A DNA stretch of 51,234 bases from Defluviitaleaceae bacterium (GTDB lineage Bacteria; Bacillota; Clostridia; Lachnospirales; WQUN01), in NCBI GenBank assembly GCA_009781725.1, contig WQVF01000019.1, positions 1-51,234 of the forward strand, written 5' to 3'. Under the pieces are notes generated by a model. It worked only from the letters and a program-made list of their open reading frames with translations. It ran no database searches and was not told the DNA's origin. The number at the start of each line of letters is the position of its first letter. Within the stretch, counting starts at the first letter, position 1. Below, piece after piece: positions 43,032-51,234 of the stretch. The position numbers and the translations under genes are program-made.

Positions 43032-43937
43032 ATGCATAACAAGCCTCTTTCTATAATTCCCATGACTAACTACAAATCCCCAATCCTGCCGACTCAAAAA
43101 TCCGCCCAAGATAATCCCGCGTTACTCAAAAAATTACCTTCTCGCTGGCAAAAAAACGCGACGGTACTAGCCTGTCTTGGCGTTATCGGGACCATGACTT
43201 TGGCAGGCTGTACATCACCGGCCCAGGTTGACGACTGGCCTCATAACGGTGGTGCCGCCTCTGTGCCATATTACGTTGTGTATCCAACTGAGCAGGAAAC
43301 GGATGCCGAATATGAAACCGAATACGGAACAGAAGAATATGAGTACGAAGAAGACTCCTACGAAGCCGTATATGGTCCAATCCAAGAAACCCCAGAGCAG
43401 TTGGCGGCAAGGCTTACAGAAGCCGAACTGGAATCCAGAATCCATCACGGGGGTGCTGGTGCGGGGCCCTTTTATACTGTGCATATAACAGAGCAGGAAG
43501 TGCTGGGCTTTATCCGTGCAAAGCTGGAATCGGCGGGTCTTAACTTGAGTGCCACCCCACCGGATTATATAGCCGGTGAATATTGGAGCTTCGGCGGTCA
43601 ACATGCACTGGATTTGCATGATGCGGAAAAAGGCATTGCTGTATCTCATCTAAGTTGGGTGGACAGCAATCGGGCATTTAGCCCAACAAGAGGTCGTTAT
43701 GCCGAGGAAATAAAAAATATGTTTGCAGATTTAACGGATATGCCCATAGGTGTATTCTATAATCCTGGTGTGACGGTTAGCACCGGTAGATGGATAGAAG
43801 AGGGCGACGAGTGGGTTGAGGAACTAGACGACCCAACCCCTGAGGCAGTCGCTGAGGCTCGCGAGGAAATCATAGAAAACCTGACAGCCCAAGTACAGGA
43901 ATTTATTAACTGGTTGCGAAACGAAGGCATTTTGTAA
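43032..43937 (+). CDS. Lipoprotein with two H-x-G-G-A motifs, candidate radical SAM substrate A
   Basis: A 301-residue protein. Residues 1-44 form an unusually long hydrophilic region (LSIIPMTNY, LLKKLPSRWQKNATV) ahead of a hydrophobic stretch and lipobox LAGC with Cys60. The mature part has two copies of a motif, HNGGAASVPYYVVYPTEQE (71-89) and HHGGAGAGPFYTVHITEQE (138-156), split by a Glu/Tyr-rich stretch. The rest has an alpha/beta pattern ending in an amphipathic helix. The next gene is a paralogue and the third a radical SAM/SPASM gene. AAAGGA precedes the ATG. Export and lipid attachment are well supported; modification is inferred. Confidence 0.7.
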   Translation: MHNKPLSIIPMTNYKSPILPTQKSAQDNPALLKKLPSRWQKNATVLACLGVIGTMTLAGCTSPAQVDDWPHNGGAASVPYYVVYPTEQETDAEYETEYGTEEYEYEEDSYEAVYGPIQETPEQLAARLTEAELESRIHHGGAGAGPFYTVHITEQEVLGFIRAKLESAGLNLSATPPDYIAGEYWSFGGQHALDLHDAEKGIAVSHLSWVDSNRAFSPTRGRYAEEIKNMFADLTDMPIGVFYNPGVTVSTGRWIEEGDEWVEELDDPTPEAVAEAREEIIENLTAQVQEFINWLRNEGIL

Positions 43938-43954
43938 TAGAAAGGATGTCTCAC

Positions 43955-44902
43955 ATGGAAAAAGAAAATTCCTCACTAAGCATAGTCCCTATGACCGACT
44001 ACACTCCACCAAGCTTGCCAAACCTACAATCCGCAAAGGCAAACCCTGTGCTACTTAAAAAACTACCATCCAGATGGCAGAAAAACGCTACCGTGATAGC
44101 GTGCATTGGGGTAATTGGCGGTATGACCCTAGCAAGCTGTATGAATCGTCCCCACCATGGCGGTGCCGGCGACGCACCGATTTATGTAACATATCGTACC
44201 GAGGCAGAGGCAACTCCAACCCCTGCGCCAACTCCCGAGCCCATCATTGATGATTGGTGGTGCCATTATGGCGGCTCTGGTGGTATACCCTTTTATGTAG
44301 TGTATCCTACGGAGCAGGAAATACGCCAGGATTTATTTGATGAAATGCCAGAAATGTCGGAGGAATTAGTTGCAATGCTTTCCGAGGCCGAGCTTGAGAT
44401 GAGAAGCCATTACGGTGGTGCCGGTGAAGGACCTTTCTATGTAGTGAGTATAACGGAGCATGAGGTAATGAGTTTTATCCAGGCAAAACTTGAAGAGGCA
44501 GGACTTGATTTAAGTTCAACCCCACCTGAACATACAGTTTTTGATCCAGAGTGGGGAAGGGAACATGGATTGGATTTATTTGATTCGAATAGAAATGTAG
44601 CCGTTGCGCTCCTTAGTGCTACTCATAGCTTCCACGAAGGAGGGCGACACACTGCCATGTGGATGGCACGGGACTTCGCCAGGCAAATGTGGGATACCAG
44701 TGTTGGCGTGTTTCATAATCCCTTTATGGTGGTGGGGTGGGGCAATTGGGTCCAAGATGGCGATGATTGGGTAGAAGAGCCTTTTGAGGCAACGGACGAA
44801 ACCAAGGAAGACGCGAGAGATGAACTCATTGAGAGCATAACCACCCAGGTGCGGAATTTTATCTACTGGCTGCAATGGGAAGGTATTGTAAGGGGGTGGT
44901 AG
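43955..44902 (+). CDS. Lipoprotein with three H-x-G-G motifs, candidate radical SAM substrate B
   Basis: A 315-residue paralogue of the preceding protein. The leader LSIVPMTDY through LLKKLPSRWQKNATV is almost identical, with lipobox LASC at Cys62. Three copies of the motif occur: HHGGAGDAPIYVTY (67), HYGGSGGIPFYVVYPTEQE (104) and HYGGAGEGPFYVVSITEHE (152), separated by a Thr-Pro-Glu linker. The end again has an amphipathic helix (RNFIYWLQWEG). The start is the ATG 9 bases after AAAGG; one three codons earlier is also possible. It ends 3 bases before the radical SAM gene, so the three genes form one unit. Confidence 0.7.
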   Translation: MEKENSSLSIVPMTDYTPPSLPNLQSAKANPVLLKKLPSRWQKNATVIACIGVIGGMTLASCMNRPHHGGAGDAPIYVTYRTEAEATPTPAPTPEPIIDDWWCHYGGSGGIPFYVVYPTEQEIRQDLFDEMPEMSEELVAMLSEAELEMRSHYGGAGEGPFYVVSITEHEVMSFIQAKLEEAGLDLSSTPPEHTVFDPEWGREHGLDLFDSNRNVAVALLSATHSFHEGGRHTAMWMARDFARQMWDTSVGVFHNPFMVVGWGNWVQDGDDWVEEPFEATDETKEDARDELIESITTQVRNFIYWLQWEGIVRGW

Positions 44903-44905
44903 GTT

Positions 44906-46012
44906 ATGCATCTGACCCTACATGTAACAAACCGATGCAATCTTGCTTGTAAATACTGCTTTGTTGAGCTTGGCCCTGCACGTATGTCGAAAGAGGTTGC
45001 CTTTGCCGCTGTGGATTTTGCCACGCAGTATAAAGCCACGACGGGACTACTTTTCTACGGCGGGGAGCCCCTTTTGGAGCGACAGCTTATCTTTGATACG
45101 GTAGATTACACAAAAACTATCAAAGACAAAACAGGCCACAGCTTCCTATATAAAATGACCACCAACGGTATGCTACTTGACGAGGAATTCCTTAAGTTTG
45201 CCCAATGGATTAACCTCACCATAGGTTTTTCCCATGACGGTCCAGCTCAGGATGATTGTCGTCTTACCCCAGATGGGAAAGCCACTTTTGCGCATCTGGA
45301 AGAAACAATCCCTCTTCTGCTGAAATACCAGCCTTATGCTATAGGAATGAGTGTGCTGGACCCTTCTGTAGTCCATAAGTCCGCCGATATCGTAAAATTC
45401 CTATTCGATAAAGGCTTCCGTTATATCACTCATAATCTTAACTACGGCGGTGATTGGACAAGTGAGCATCTAGCAATCCTGGAGCAGGAATATAAGAAGA
45501 TGGCGGATATGTACATCAAGTGGACAAAGGCGGAAATCAAATTTTATCTTTCTCCCATTGATATAAAGATTGTGTCCCACATAAAAGGTGACCGTTATAT
45601 CTCCGATAGACGGCAGATGGCCCGGAATCAATTATCTGTAGCACCGGATGGCATGCTATACTCAAGCTCGCGCTTCGTGGGTACCCCTGAGCTTGCCATT
45701 GGGGATGTATTTACAGGTATTGATGCAAAGCGCCAGAAGTATTTGTCGAAAAAAGGCGCAGAGCTGTTGGATGCGTGTAAAGGCTGCGCTCTTGTTGACA
45801 GGTGTAATTATTCGTATGATAGCCTGTCTTGGGATGGGGAGGGTGTTTTCACCAATATCCCGGCGATTGGGTGCGCTCATGAGCAGATGCTTACCCCCAT
45901 TGCGGACGGGGTGGCTGAGAAGCTGTTTAAGGAGCAGAATGCGCTGTTTATCCATAAGCATTATAATGATATGTATCCGGTGGTTTCTTTGGTGGAGGAT
46001 AGGAGTAGATAA
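44906..46012 (+). CDS. Radical SAM protein with atypical SPASM domain, putative lipoprotein maturase
   Basis: A 368-residue enzyme. The SAM cluster motif CNLACKYC gives Cys11, Cys15 and Cys18, with FYGGEP at 50-55. The C-terminal SPASM-like region keeps Cys291, Cys294, Cys300 and Cys323, but the usual earlier Cys residues are replaced: RRQMARNQLSVAPDGMLYSSS where scfB has C...GKLFPC, and CNYSY where CxxxC is usual. At most one auxiliary cluster seems likely. The N-terminus lacks a peptide-recognition domain. Its position 3 bases after two paralogous lipoprotein genes suggests they are substrates; the chemistry is unknown. Confidence 0.85.
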   Translation: MHLTLHVTNRCNLACKYCFVELGPARMSKEVAFAAVDFATQYKATTGLLFYGGEPLLERQLIFDTVDYTKTIKDKTGHSFLYKMTTNGMLLDEEFLKFAQWINLTIGFSHDGPAQDDCRLTPDGKATFAHLEETIPLLLKYQPYAIGMSVLDPSVVHKSADIVKFLFDKGFRYITHNLNYGGDWTSEHLAILEQEYKKMADMYIKWTKAEIKFYLSPIDIKIVSHIKGDRYISDRRQMARNQLSVAPDGMLYSSSRFVGTPELAIGDVFTGIDAKRQKYLSKKGAELLDACKGCALVDRCNYSYDSLSWDGEGVFTNIPAIGCAHEQMLTPIADGVAEKLFKEQNALFIHKHYNDMYPVVSLVEDRSR

Positions 46013-46039
46013 TATCAAGCTGATAAGATTGTAAGACAT

Positions 46040-46078
46040 AAAAAAGGGGTTGCTTAAGTTACGAACAGCTCTTTTTTT
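46040..46078 (+). terminator. Probable terminator after the radical SAM gene
   Basis: AAAAAGGGGTTG can pair, with G-U pairs, with CAGCTCTTTTTTT after a 15-base loop, ending in a T-run. It would close the lipoprotein-radical SAM unit. Confidence 0.5.
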
Positions 46079-46121
46079 ATGCACCCTAGAGGAGGCATGG
46101 CGCAACATGGCTAGTACATAT

Positions 46122-46155
46122 CCCTCGCTATTGAGAAGAGTATCAATAGTGAGGG
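46122..46155. other. Inverted repeat of unknown role
   Basis: CCCTCGCTATTGA (46122-46134) and TCAATAGTGAGGG (46143-46155) form a 13-bp stem with one G-U position and an 8-base loop. No T-run follows. It may be an operator or an RNA structure ahead of the small gene at 46218. Confidence 0.4.
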
Positions 46156-46217
46156 CATACTTAAGGGGGATAAGTTATTTTCACACTAGTTCATCAGGGG
46201 TAGAAATATCCTAAAAA

Positions 46218-46448
46218 ATGACATATTTGGAAATTTATGCATATATCTTGGCGTATAATGAACACTATGCGTCGCAATATGCAAATCTGGCAGTTATTGT
46301 TGATAAACATGACTGCTATGCATTACTAGCATTCTACAATCCCTTACCTGCTGGTGCAGGCGGTAAAGTAGAAAAATGTGAGTTATTGGTGGCGTATCGA
46401 ATGAAAGTAGGATTAAAAATAAAAGCTATACCCTATACACCGTTATAA
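46218..46448 (+). CDS. Possible small hypothetical protein
   Basis: A 76-residue frame beginning MTYLEIYAYILAYNEHY. The ribosome site is weak and no family is recognised. The last codons form part of the terminator at 46421. It could be chance coding, but the frame fills the gap between two terminators. Confidence 0.35.
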   Translation: MTYLEIYAYILAYNEHYASQYANLAVIVDKHDCYALLAFYNPLPAGAGGKVEKCELLVAYRMKVGLKIKAIPYTPL

Positions 46449-46474
46449 ACTGGTGTACCGGGTATAGCTTTTTC
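46421..46474. terminator. Strong bidirectional terminator hairpin
   Basis: AAAAGCTATACCC pairs with GGGTATAGCTTTTT, with an inner stem TACACC / GGTGTA. Flanking A and T runs allow use from both sides, ending the frame at 46218 and the leftward BspA-like gene at 46493. Confidence 0.75.
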
Positions 46475-46492
46475 ATACATAATTGTGTGCGT

Positions 46493-48747
46493 TTAGTTAA
46501 TGGTCCAGGTGTCCTGCATAGGATTGGCATTATGATGCATCATTAGCTCGGCAGAACTAAGGGTATATACAGAGTTACTCCACGTACCCGCCCGTAGTGC
46601 AGGTCCGTTTGGCAGATTAACGAATACAAAATTTTGGCCCAGGGTGAGTTGTTGCAATGGCGTACCGCTAAACATGAAACTCATGTTGGTTATGTTGTGG
46701 GTGCTCCAACCGGATAAATCCAGACTAGTAACGCCCATTGCATTCTGGAATAACCCATGCATAGCCGTAGCACTTGACGTATTCCAATTGGATATATCAC
46801 CGATAGTCATATTTGTATCCTGGAACATCCGGCCCATATTGGTTACGCTGCTCATATCCCAGTTGGATAGGCCGATTACACTGGTCAAGCTGCTTGTACC
46901 TCGGAAGATGCCATATGTTATTGTGACATTGCCCGTTTGCCAACCGGTGAGGTTTAGGCTTGTAAGGCCGGTTGCACCTTCAAACATGCTACGGGCATTG
47001 TCCAAGCTGCGGGTATCCCAGCGGGATAAATCTAAGCTGGTAAACCCTGTCGCTCCTTGGAACATCCCATGCATTGTGAATACATTGGTTGTAATCCAAC
47101 CAGAAACATCTACGGTTGCATTGGTAAAGCCCGTTGCGTTCTGGAACATATGGTGCATTCTTTGGACATTTTCTGTGTTCCAGGTTGATATATGGCCTAC
47201 GGCTGTAATGGTTGTGTCTTGGAACATCCGGCCCATGTTTATTACGCTGCTTGTGTCAAAGCCGGATAAGTTTAGAGATATAAGATTGGTTGTTCCCCTA
47301 AACATCCCGTACATATCTGTCACATTGGAGGTAATCCAGTTGGATACATTAAGATTCGTAATACTTCTGGCATTTGTGAACATCATATGCATGGTGGTTA
47401 CGCTACTGGTGTCCCAACCTGTTACATTAATACCTGTAAGACTGTGGGTATCTTGGAACATATGATGCATCCGTTCAACACGGCTTGTATCCCAGCCATT
47501 GATATTGAGATGGGCAAGGCTATTGGCCCCCATAAACATCCTACCCATGTTTCTTACATTGCGGGTATCCCAGCTTGATAGGTCGAGGCTTGTAAGGCTG
47601 CTGGTGTTGCGGAATAAGGCATACATCATGGTGGTTGCGCTGGTGTCTATATAGTCCAGGCCTTGGATTGCGTAGACATGAGATAGATCGGAGAATAGGC
47701 CTTGGAGCTGTGACCCGGCTATTATAGGGCCCTCTATTATAACGCGACGGATGTTTTGGCGGTAGGAATGCCAGGGGCTTGTTGGGGAGTTCCAGTTGAT
47801 AGTGCCTGGGGAGAGATATAAATTGCCGTTATCTAACAACGTCCAGTTGACAGTGGATATTGTGCCAAAAGCGATTGGATAGGGATGGGGACCTTCAACT
47901 ACCCATTCCAGACGATCAATTGCATGCCAGAGCCAAAACGCCGCATCGTCAACCTGTTCTTGTGTGGCGTTTTGATTGTCGCGGGCGGTTGTGGCAATCT
48001 CTAGAGCGTATAAAAACTGAGCCCTGTTTTCATATGGGTAGTTTTCTAGGGTGCGGGATTCGGCCTCGGTTATTGTTGTTATTAGGGCATTTCGGTTGAT
48101 GGGGGTAGTGGCGTGGGCGTTGGGCCTCCTCCCCCAAATTCCTCAGCTATGCGTTCAAGGTCACCTACTGTTAAAACCAAATTATTACCCAGTGTAAAAC
48201 TCTCAAGCACTACAGTTGAGTCTGCATCTTGAGACGCGACATGATACACTGCTTGGCTAGACGATTCCAACATCATTGGCATAGGTCTAAATCCATGTGT
48301 CTCGACGCAGTGCAGAAAGAAAACAAGCTCATAGCCGTAAACAAGCTGAATTTTACGGTCATTAATTAGTTCACGATTACCTACCCTGCCTCCTCGCTGA
48401 GCAATTTCTATTATGTCTCCAATTACAACATCACCCATAAAAACTTCTAAAACTCTAAGGCGATGGACTGTATGCGGTAAGATGACACTTTCCTCTTCAT
48501 CTTCTCTAAGCTCTCTATCCGATAATAATGTGTTTATGAGCTCAGTCCTATTGTCCAAAACTTCTGCTCGGACTATATGTGTTGCGCCATAAGCTAAGTC
48601 ATCAATGCTACCACGCATCCAAATATATCCTACTGGAGCATAGCTAGATACTATCTCACCTTGAAAATGATTTCTGCTACATCCTGCGAGTATTAAAAGC
48701 AGAATAGCGGTTAAGAAAAGTGTTCCATATATTTTTTTCATATTCAT
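46493..48747 (-). pseudogene. BspA-like surface lipoprotein gene split by a 1-base frameshift
   Basis: The frame from 48747 encodes a lipoprotein: lipobox ILAGC (Cys near residue 23), a domain of about 180 residues, then a linker GGGGPTPTPLPPS and an early stop at 48082. Adding one base to the G5 tract at 48101-48105 joins it to a FIVAR-like helical segment (NALITTITEAESR, ATQEQVDDAAFWLWHAID) and then to 13 BspA-type 24-25-residue repeats (DTSSVTTMHMMF, WDTRNVRNMGRMF and similar). The repaired protein would have about 751 residues. The repeat part has no start codon of its own with a ribosome site. BspA-like repeats are surface adhesion modules. Confidence 0.7.
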
Positions 48748-49318
48748 ACACCCTCCAATGAATTTTTACATGTTTACCAACAAGTTGATAAAGTCTTTCT
48801 TAAGGCAAAAATCATATTGGAGCGTATATTATGTTTATGCTCTCAACATCATAAGCAGTAGTGCTTTTGTGTCTTACGCCTCTTAGAAGACATAGAATCG
48901 TCCTCTGCCCCCTGTCCAAGCTTACGAACCCCATTCCACTATCACCGGAAAAAAACCGCCTTTGTCGGTATCAGCAAAACCAGCTGCGGCCTTATATTGC
49001 TGGGTTCTATATGTCAATAACACTGTAAACAACTGGAGGAAAACCGCCTTTGGCCCCATCATCAAAACAGGAAATAACACTTATTATAGAAGGGGACAAC
49101 AGGCCATTGCTAAAACTCGATGTTTTGTAATGATTTGTCCTCCCCGTCCTGTGCCGGTTAGCTCCACATGCGGGCCGAACAATGCATCGCCATTGACAAA
49201 AATAACAAAATCAGAGAAGTAACACATTAAAAGAACAGAGGAAGCAGACCATTACAAAACATGGTGTTTTGTAACAGCCTGCTATCCCCACTTCACACGT
49301 CTATCCTCCCCGTCCTGC
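48748..49318. other. 571-bp region without an intact gene, degraded coding sequence
   Basis: No frame of convincing length or start is seen. On the minus strand, short coding-like fragments recur: DTDKGGFFPVIVEWGS near 48920-48975, DDGAKGGFPPVVYSVID near 49010-49070, and VNGDALFGPHVELTGTGRGG near 49140-49200. AAAACCGCCTTTG occurs at about 48953 and 49040, and TCCTCCCCGTCCTG at about 49138 and 49304. It looks like decayed repeats, perhaps of toxin or immunity genes, behind the Rhs locus. Confidence 0.4.
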
Positions 49319-50104
49319 CTAGCCTTTTTGCATGTACTTACTCGGATTTAGTAAATGCATACGGGCTTTGGCTTCGTTTTCCGCAAAGATTTTATCGAAA
49401 TACGCCATATCCCCATTTGTCAACGCTTCAATCATACAAGTGTACTCATCAATAATCGTACGCGTCTTTATTTCCCATGCCTTCATACCCTCAATTGCTC
49501 GCTCCGCCTCACTTTCCTTAATACGTTTCAATTTGATTTGTTTCTTGATAAGATAAGGGTCATCCGGGTCGGAATTATAATGCTGCAATGCTTCTCTTTC
49601 CTGCTTAAGCACCTTTTGCATAGCAGCTAGGGCCTTTTCATAATTACCAACTTTCAGATGAAGCAAACCGCTGTGATCTATCTGCTCTCCCTTATTCCAA
49701 TCATCAAAACAAGCATCCGAAGTGTCCATCTTTTGGAAATAGGGCAGTATATCTTTATGAACTATTGAAAGCATCTCTTCAACATACTTTGTCTGAACTT
49801 CCTCCGAGGGTCTTTCACTAGTAAGTTCATCCGGCCATAAATCCCATCTTTCTTTATAGCCGTTTACAAAAGGACCTTCACGAAACTCGTGGATGCCAGG
49901 CCCTCTAAACTCCAGCATTGTTATGCCTAAGCAAAGAGGTATAACAGTATACTCAACTGTATAATCAAATTTATAATTTTCCAGCATCATCATTTGAACT
50001 ACATCATTGACAACTCTGTAAAATACTCTCCGGTAGAGCCTAAACCCGTGAGGGGTTAGGCTCTCCTTGAACATTTTTTTGTAGAGATTTGTTATCAAAG
50101 CCAT
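49319..50104 (-). CDS. Probable immunity protein for the Rhs toxin (DUF4304-like)
   Basis: A 261-residue soluble, charged protein. The N-terminal half (LYKKMFKESLTPHGFRLYRRVFYRV) resembles DUF4304, a domain frequent beside polymorphic toxins. The C-terminal half has helices with TPR-like spacing (GLLHLKVGNYEKALAAMQKVL). It directly follows the Rhs toxin gene, 22 bases away, on the same strand, which is the standard place for an immunity gene. Specificity is not shown. Confidence 0.6.
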   Translation of the reverse strand: MALITNLYKKMFKESLTPHGFRLYRRVFYRVVNDVVQMMMLENYKFDYTVEYTVIPLCLGITMLEFRGPGIHEFREGPFVNGYKERWDLWPDELTSERPSEEVQTKYVEEMLSIVHKDILPYFQKMDTSDACFDDWNKGEQIDHSGLLHLKVGNYEKALAAMQKVLKQEREALQHYNSDPDDPYLIKKQIKLKRIKESEAERAIEGMKAWEIKTRTIIDEYTCMIEALTNGDMAYFDKIFAENEAKARMHLLNPSKYMQKG

Positions 50105-50126
50105 AAAATTTCACATTCCTTTCACA

Positions 50127-51234
50127 TTATCGCATGTTACGCGGCAGCGGGTTTAATATGCAATCTGCGTCTCCGCCGCCGGCACCGCCGGCAAATATCA
50201 CTATTCCACTTGCAGCAAGAATAGTAGCCGCCAGCCACGCAGGTACAGACTGCACAGTCGCATTTACTAGATAATCGTATTGGATTAGGCCTCCCCCTGC
50301 ATCCCAATAAACCACTGTATAAGTGAGATTCCGGTGAGGTTGTATAATTACATTACCAAAAATATACGTTCCTGCTGAACCGCCTGGTATCGGCTGAGTA
50401 AGATGTGTTGGATCTCTACCTATATAACCACGATGCAATCTTACACCGGTTTCTGTATAGCGACCTATTTGAGCAAGAGCATTGGGGACTGGAAGATTAT
50501 ATCGTTTCACGTCCCACACCTCGCCCGTTGTAAGGCTCATCAAATCAACAAAACCATGTCCTCCACCATTGGGAAAATTAACTCTCATGTTACTCAACAA
50601 TCCATACCTTCGAGCTACATCATCAACAACCATATTATGAGCCCGTCCGCGCCAAGCCGCACTATACATAGCGTGCGCACCAACAGAGCCAATCATCCCA
50701 GGCGGCATACCAACACTACTAAACACAGGCATACCAGCCGCACCTACAGACGGCCCGGTCATCATACCTATGGGGCCAAATACAGGATTAGGCACACTCG
50801 GGAACATAGCACTCTGCACGGCACTCCTAAACGCCTCATAGTTGGCAGCAATCATCAGAATAGTTCGATTGATGATATTAGAAATCTCGCGCTCACACAT
50901 GCCGGGGTTGTGATGTCTTATTTCATTAGCAACCTCGTCCCATATGTCTGGTGGGAAGGTATTGCTTATTGCTGCCTGTGCGGCAGCTACGGTTCCCGCT
51001 TTTTTTTGGGCCTTTGTTTGCTGTTGCATTGCATTTAGCGATGATGCTGCGCCGTTTAGACTAGATGTTGATACTGGGGTTAGGCCCCATGGGTCTATGA
51101 AGTTGAGTGGCGAGTTAAGGACGTAGGTGTAGAGATTCAAGCTTTGTGGGTTGAAGATATTGCCACGGATAGGGTCAGGAGCCTGGAATCGCTTCGCATC
51201 CGGGTCGTACATCCGGAAGTGGGCGAAGTACATA
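50127..51234 (-). CDS. Rhs/YD-repeat protein, C-terminal part with a nuclease-like toxin domain (partial)
   Basis: The frame runs off the window's right edge, so only the last 368 residues are present. The beginning is the end of the RHS core: FAHFRMYDPDAKRFQAPDPI, then LNLYTYVLNSPLNFIDPWGL. After this conserved junction comes the variable C-terminal region: Ala/Gln-rich helices, a Gly/Met/Pro-rich stretch, and GGGHGFVDLMSLTTGEVWDVK, where VDL and DVK fit a PD-(D/E)xK-type nuclease core. A hydrophobic segment (VPAWLAATILAASGIVIF) is near the end. The toxin's target is not established. Confidence 0.8.
   Translation of the reverse strand, partial: MYFAHFRMYDPDAKRFQAPDPIRGNIFNPQSLNLYTYVLNSPLNFIDPWGLTPVSTSSLNGAASSLNAMQQQTKAQKKAGTVAAAQAAISNTFPPDIWDEVANEIRHHNPGMCEREISNIINRTILMIAANYEAFRSAVQSAMFPSVPNPVFGPIGMMTGPSVGAAGMPVFSSVGMPPGMIGSVGAHAMYSAAWRGRAHNMVVDDVARRYGLLSNMRVNFPNGGGHGFVDLMSLTTGEVWDVKRYNLPVPNALAQIGRYTETGVRLHRGYIGRDPTHLTQPIPGGSAGTYIFGNVIIQPHRNLTYTVVYWDAGGGLIQYDYLVNATVQSVPAWLAATILAASGIVIFAGGAGGGDADCILNPLPRNMR

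Noticed and set aside
46644..47465. 273-residue frame on the + strand opposite the BspA repeats
   Set aside because: It is a shadow of the repeated minus-strand gene; the protein has no signal, no ribosome site and only mirrors the repeat period.
1..51234. CRISPR array
   Set aside because: No regularly spaced short direct repeats with unique spacers and no cas genes were seen; the repeats present are palindromic and scattered.
1..51234. tRNA or rRNA genes
   Set aside because: No conserved rRNA segments or cloverleaf-like sequences with a GTTCRA arm were noticed by eye; a covariance search would be decisive.

Overview
The window looks like the chromosome of an anaerobic, spore-forming member of the Clostridia. 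Evidence: sporulation genes (an alpha/beta small acid-soluble spore protein, BofA with its YaaL-like neighbour, SpoIVA), the Firmicutes cluster uvrC-hprK-murB-rapZ-whiA-HPr, a SCIFF peptide with its radical SAM maturase, and a YedE/TusA-like selenium-metabolism cluster. No rRNA, tRNA or CRISPR array was seen. The species cannot be named from the sequence.

Layout. 1-5.8 kb: a leftward run of small membrane proteins, a lipoprotein, a DUF3784 protein and two secreted hydrolases carrying copper-amine-oxidase-N-like stalk domains. It faces an AgrC/AgrA-type two-component system (6.0-8.1 kb), with 9-bp direct repeats typical of a LytTR operator in between. 8.2-12.6 kb: sugar isomerases and an oxidoreductase, then YebC. 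12.8-14.3 kb: scfB-scfA. 14.5-15.4 kb: a spore protein and a methyltransferase. 15.7-23.6 kb: GrdX-like, Crh-like HPr, a shortened WhiA, RapZ, MurB, HprK, UvrC and a proline-rich PEGA protein, all leftward. 23.8-24.4 kb: yaaL-bofA. 24.4-28.9 kb: a VOC protein, two uroporphyrinogen-decarboxylase-type methyltransferases and a solute-binding protein. 29-35 kb: YitT, a B12-binding radical SAM protein, a frameshifted membrane protein, an MntA antitoxin with a wrecked HepT toxin, an acetyltransferase and SpoIVA. 35.2-40.4 kb: a truncated serine recombinase, then LysR, NifS-like, YedE, TusA-like and DUF3343 genes. 40.6-42.8 kb: a GH78 rhamnosidase. 43.0-46.0 kb: two paralogous lipoproteins plus a radical SAM protein. 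46.5-51.2 kb: a BspA-like surface lipoprotein, then an Rhs toxin end with a probable immunity gene.

The most promising possibly undescribed system is 43.0-46.0 kb. Two lipoproteins share a long conserved region ahead of the lipobox and carry 2 and 3 copies of an H-x-G-G-A/S...P-x-Y motif. They lie tightly upstream of a radical SAM/SPASM protein that lacks several usual SPASM cysteines. The arrangement suggests a maturase acting on repeated motifs in surface lipoproteins; this is inference.

Other points: WhiA lacks about 100 internal residues; the HPr has Glu in place of the catalytic His but keeps the regulatory Ser, as in Crh; three genes are each broken by a single base at a homopolymer, which may be assembly error; and two families of palindromic, MITE-like repeats fill many gaps between genes.
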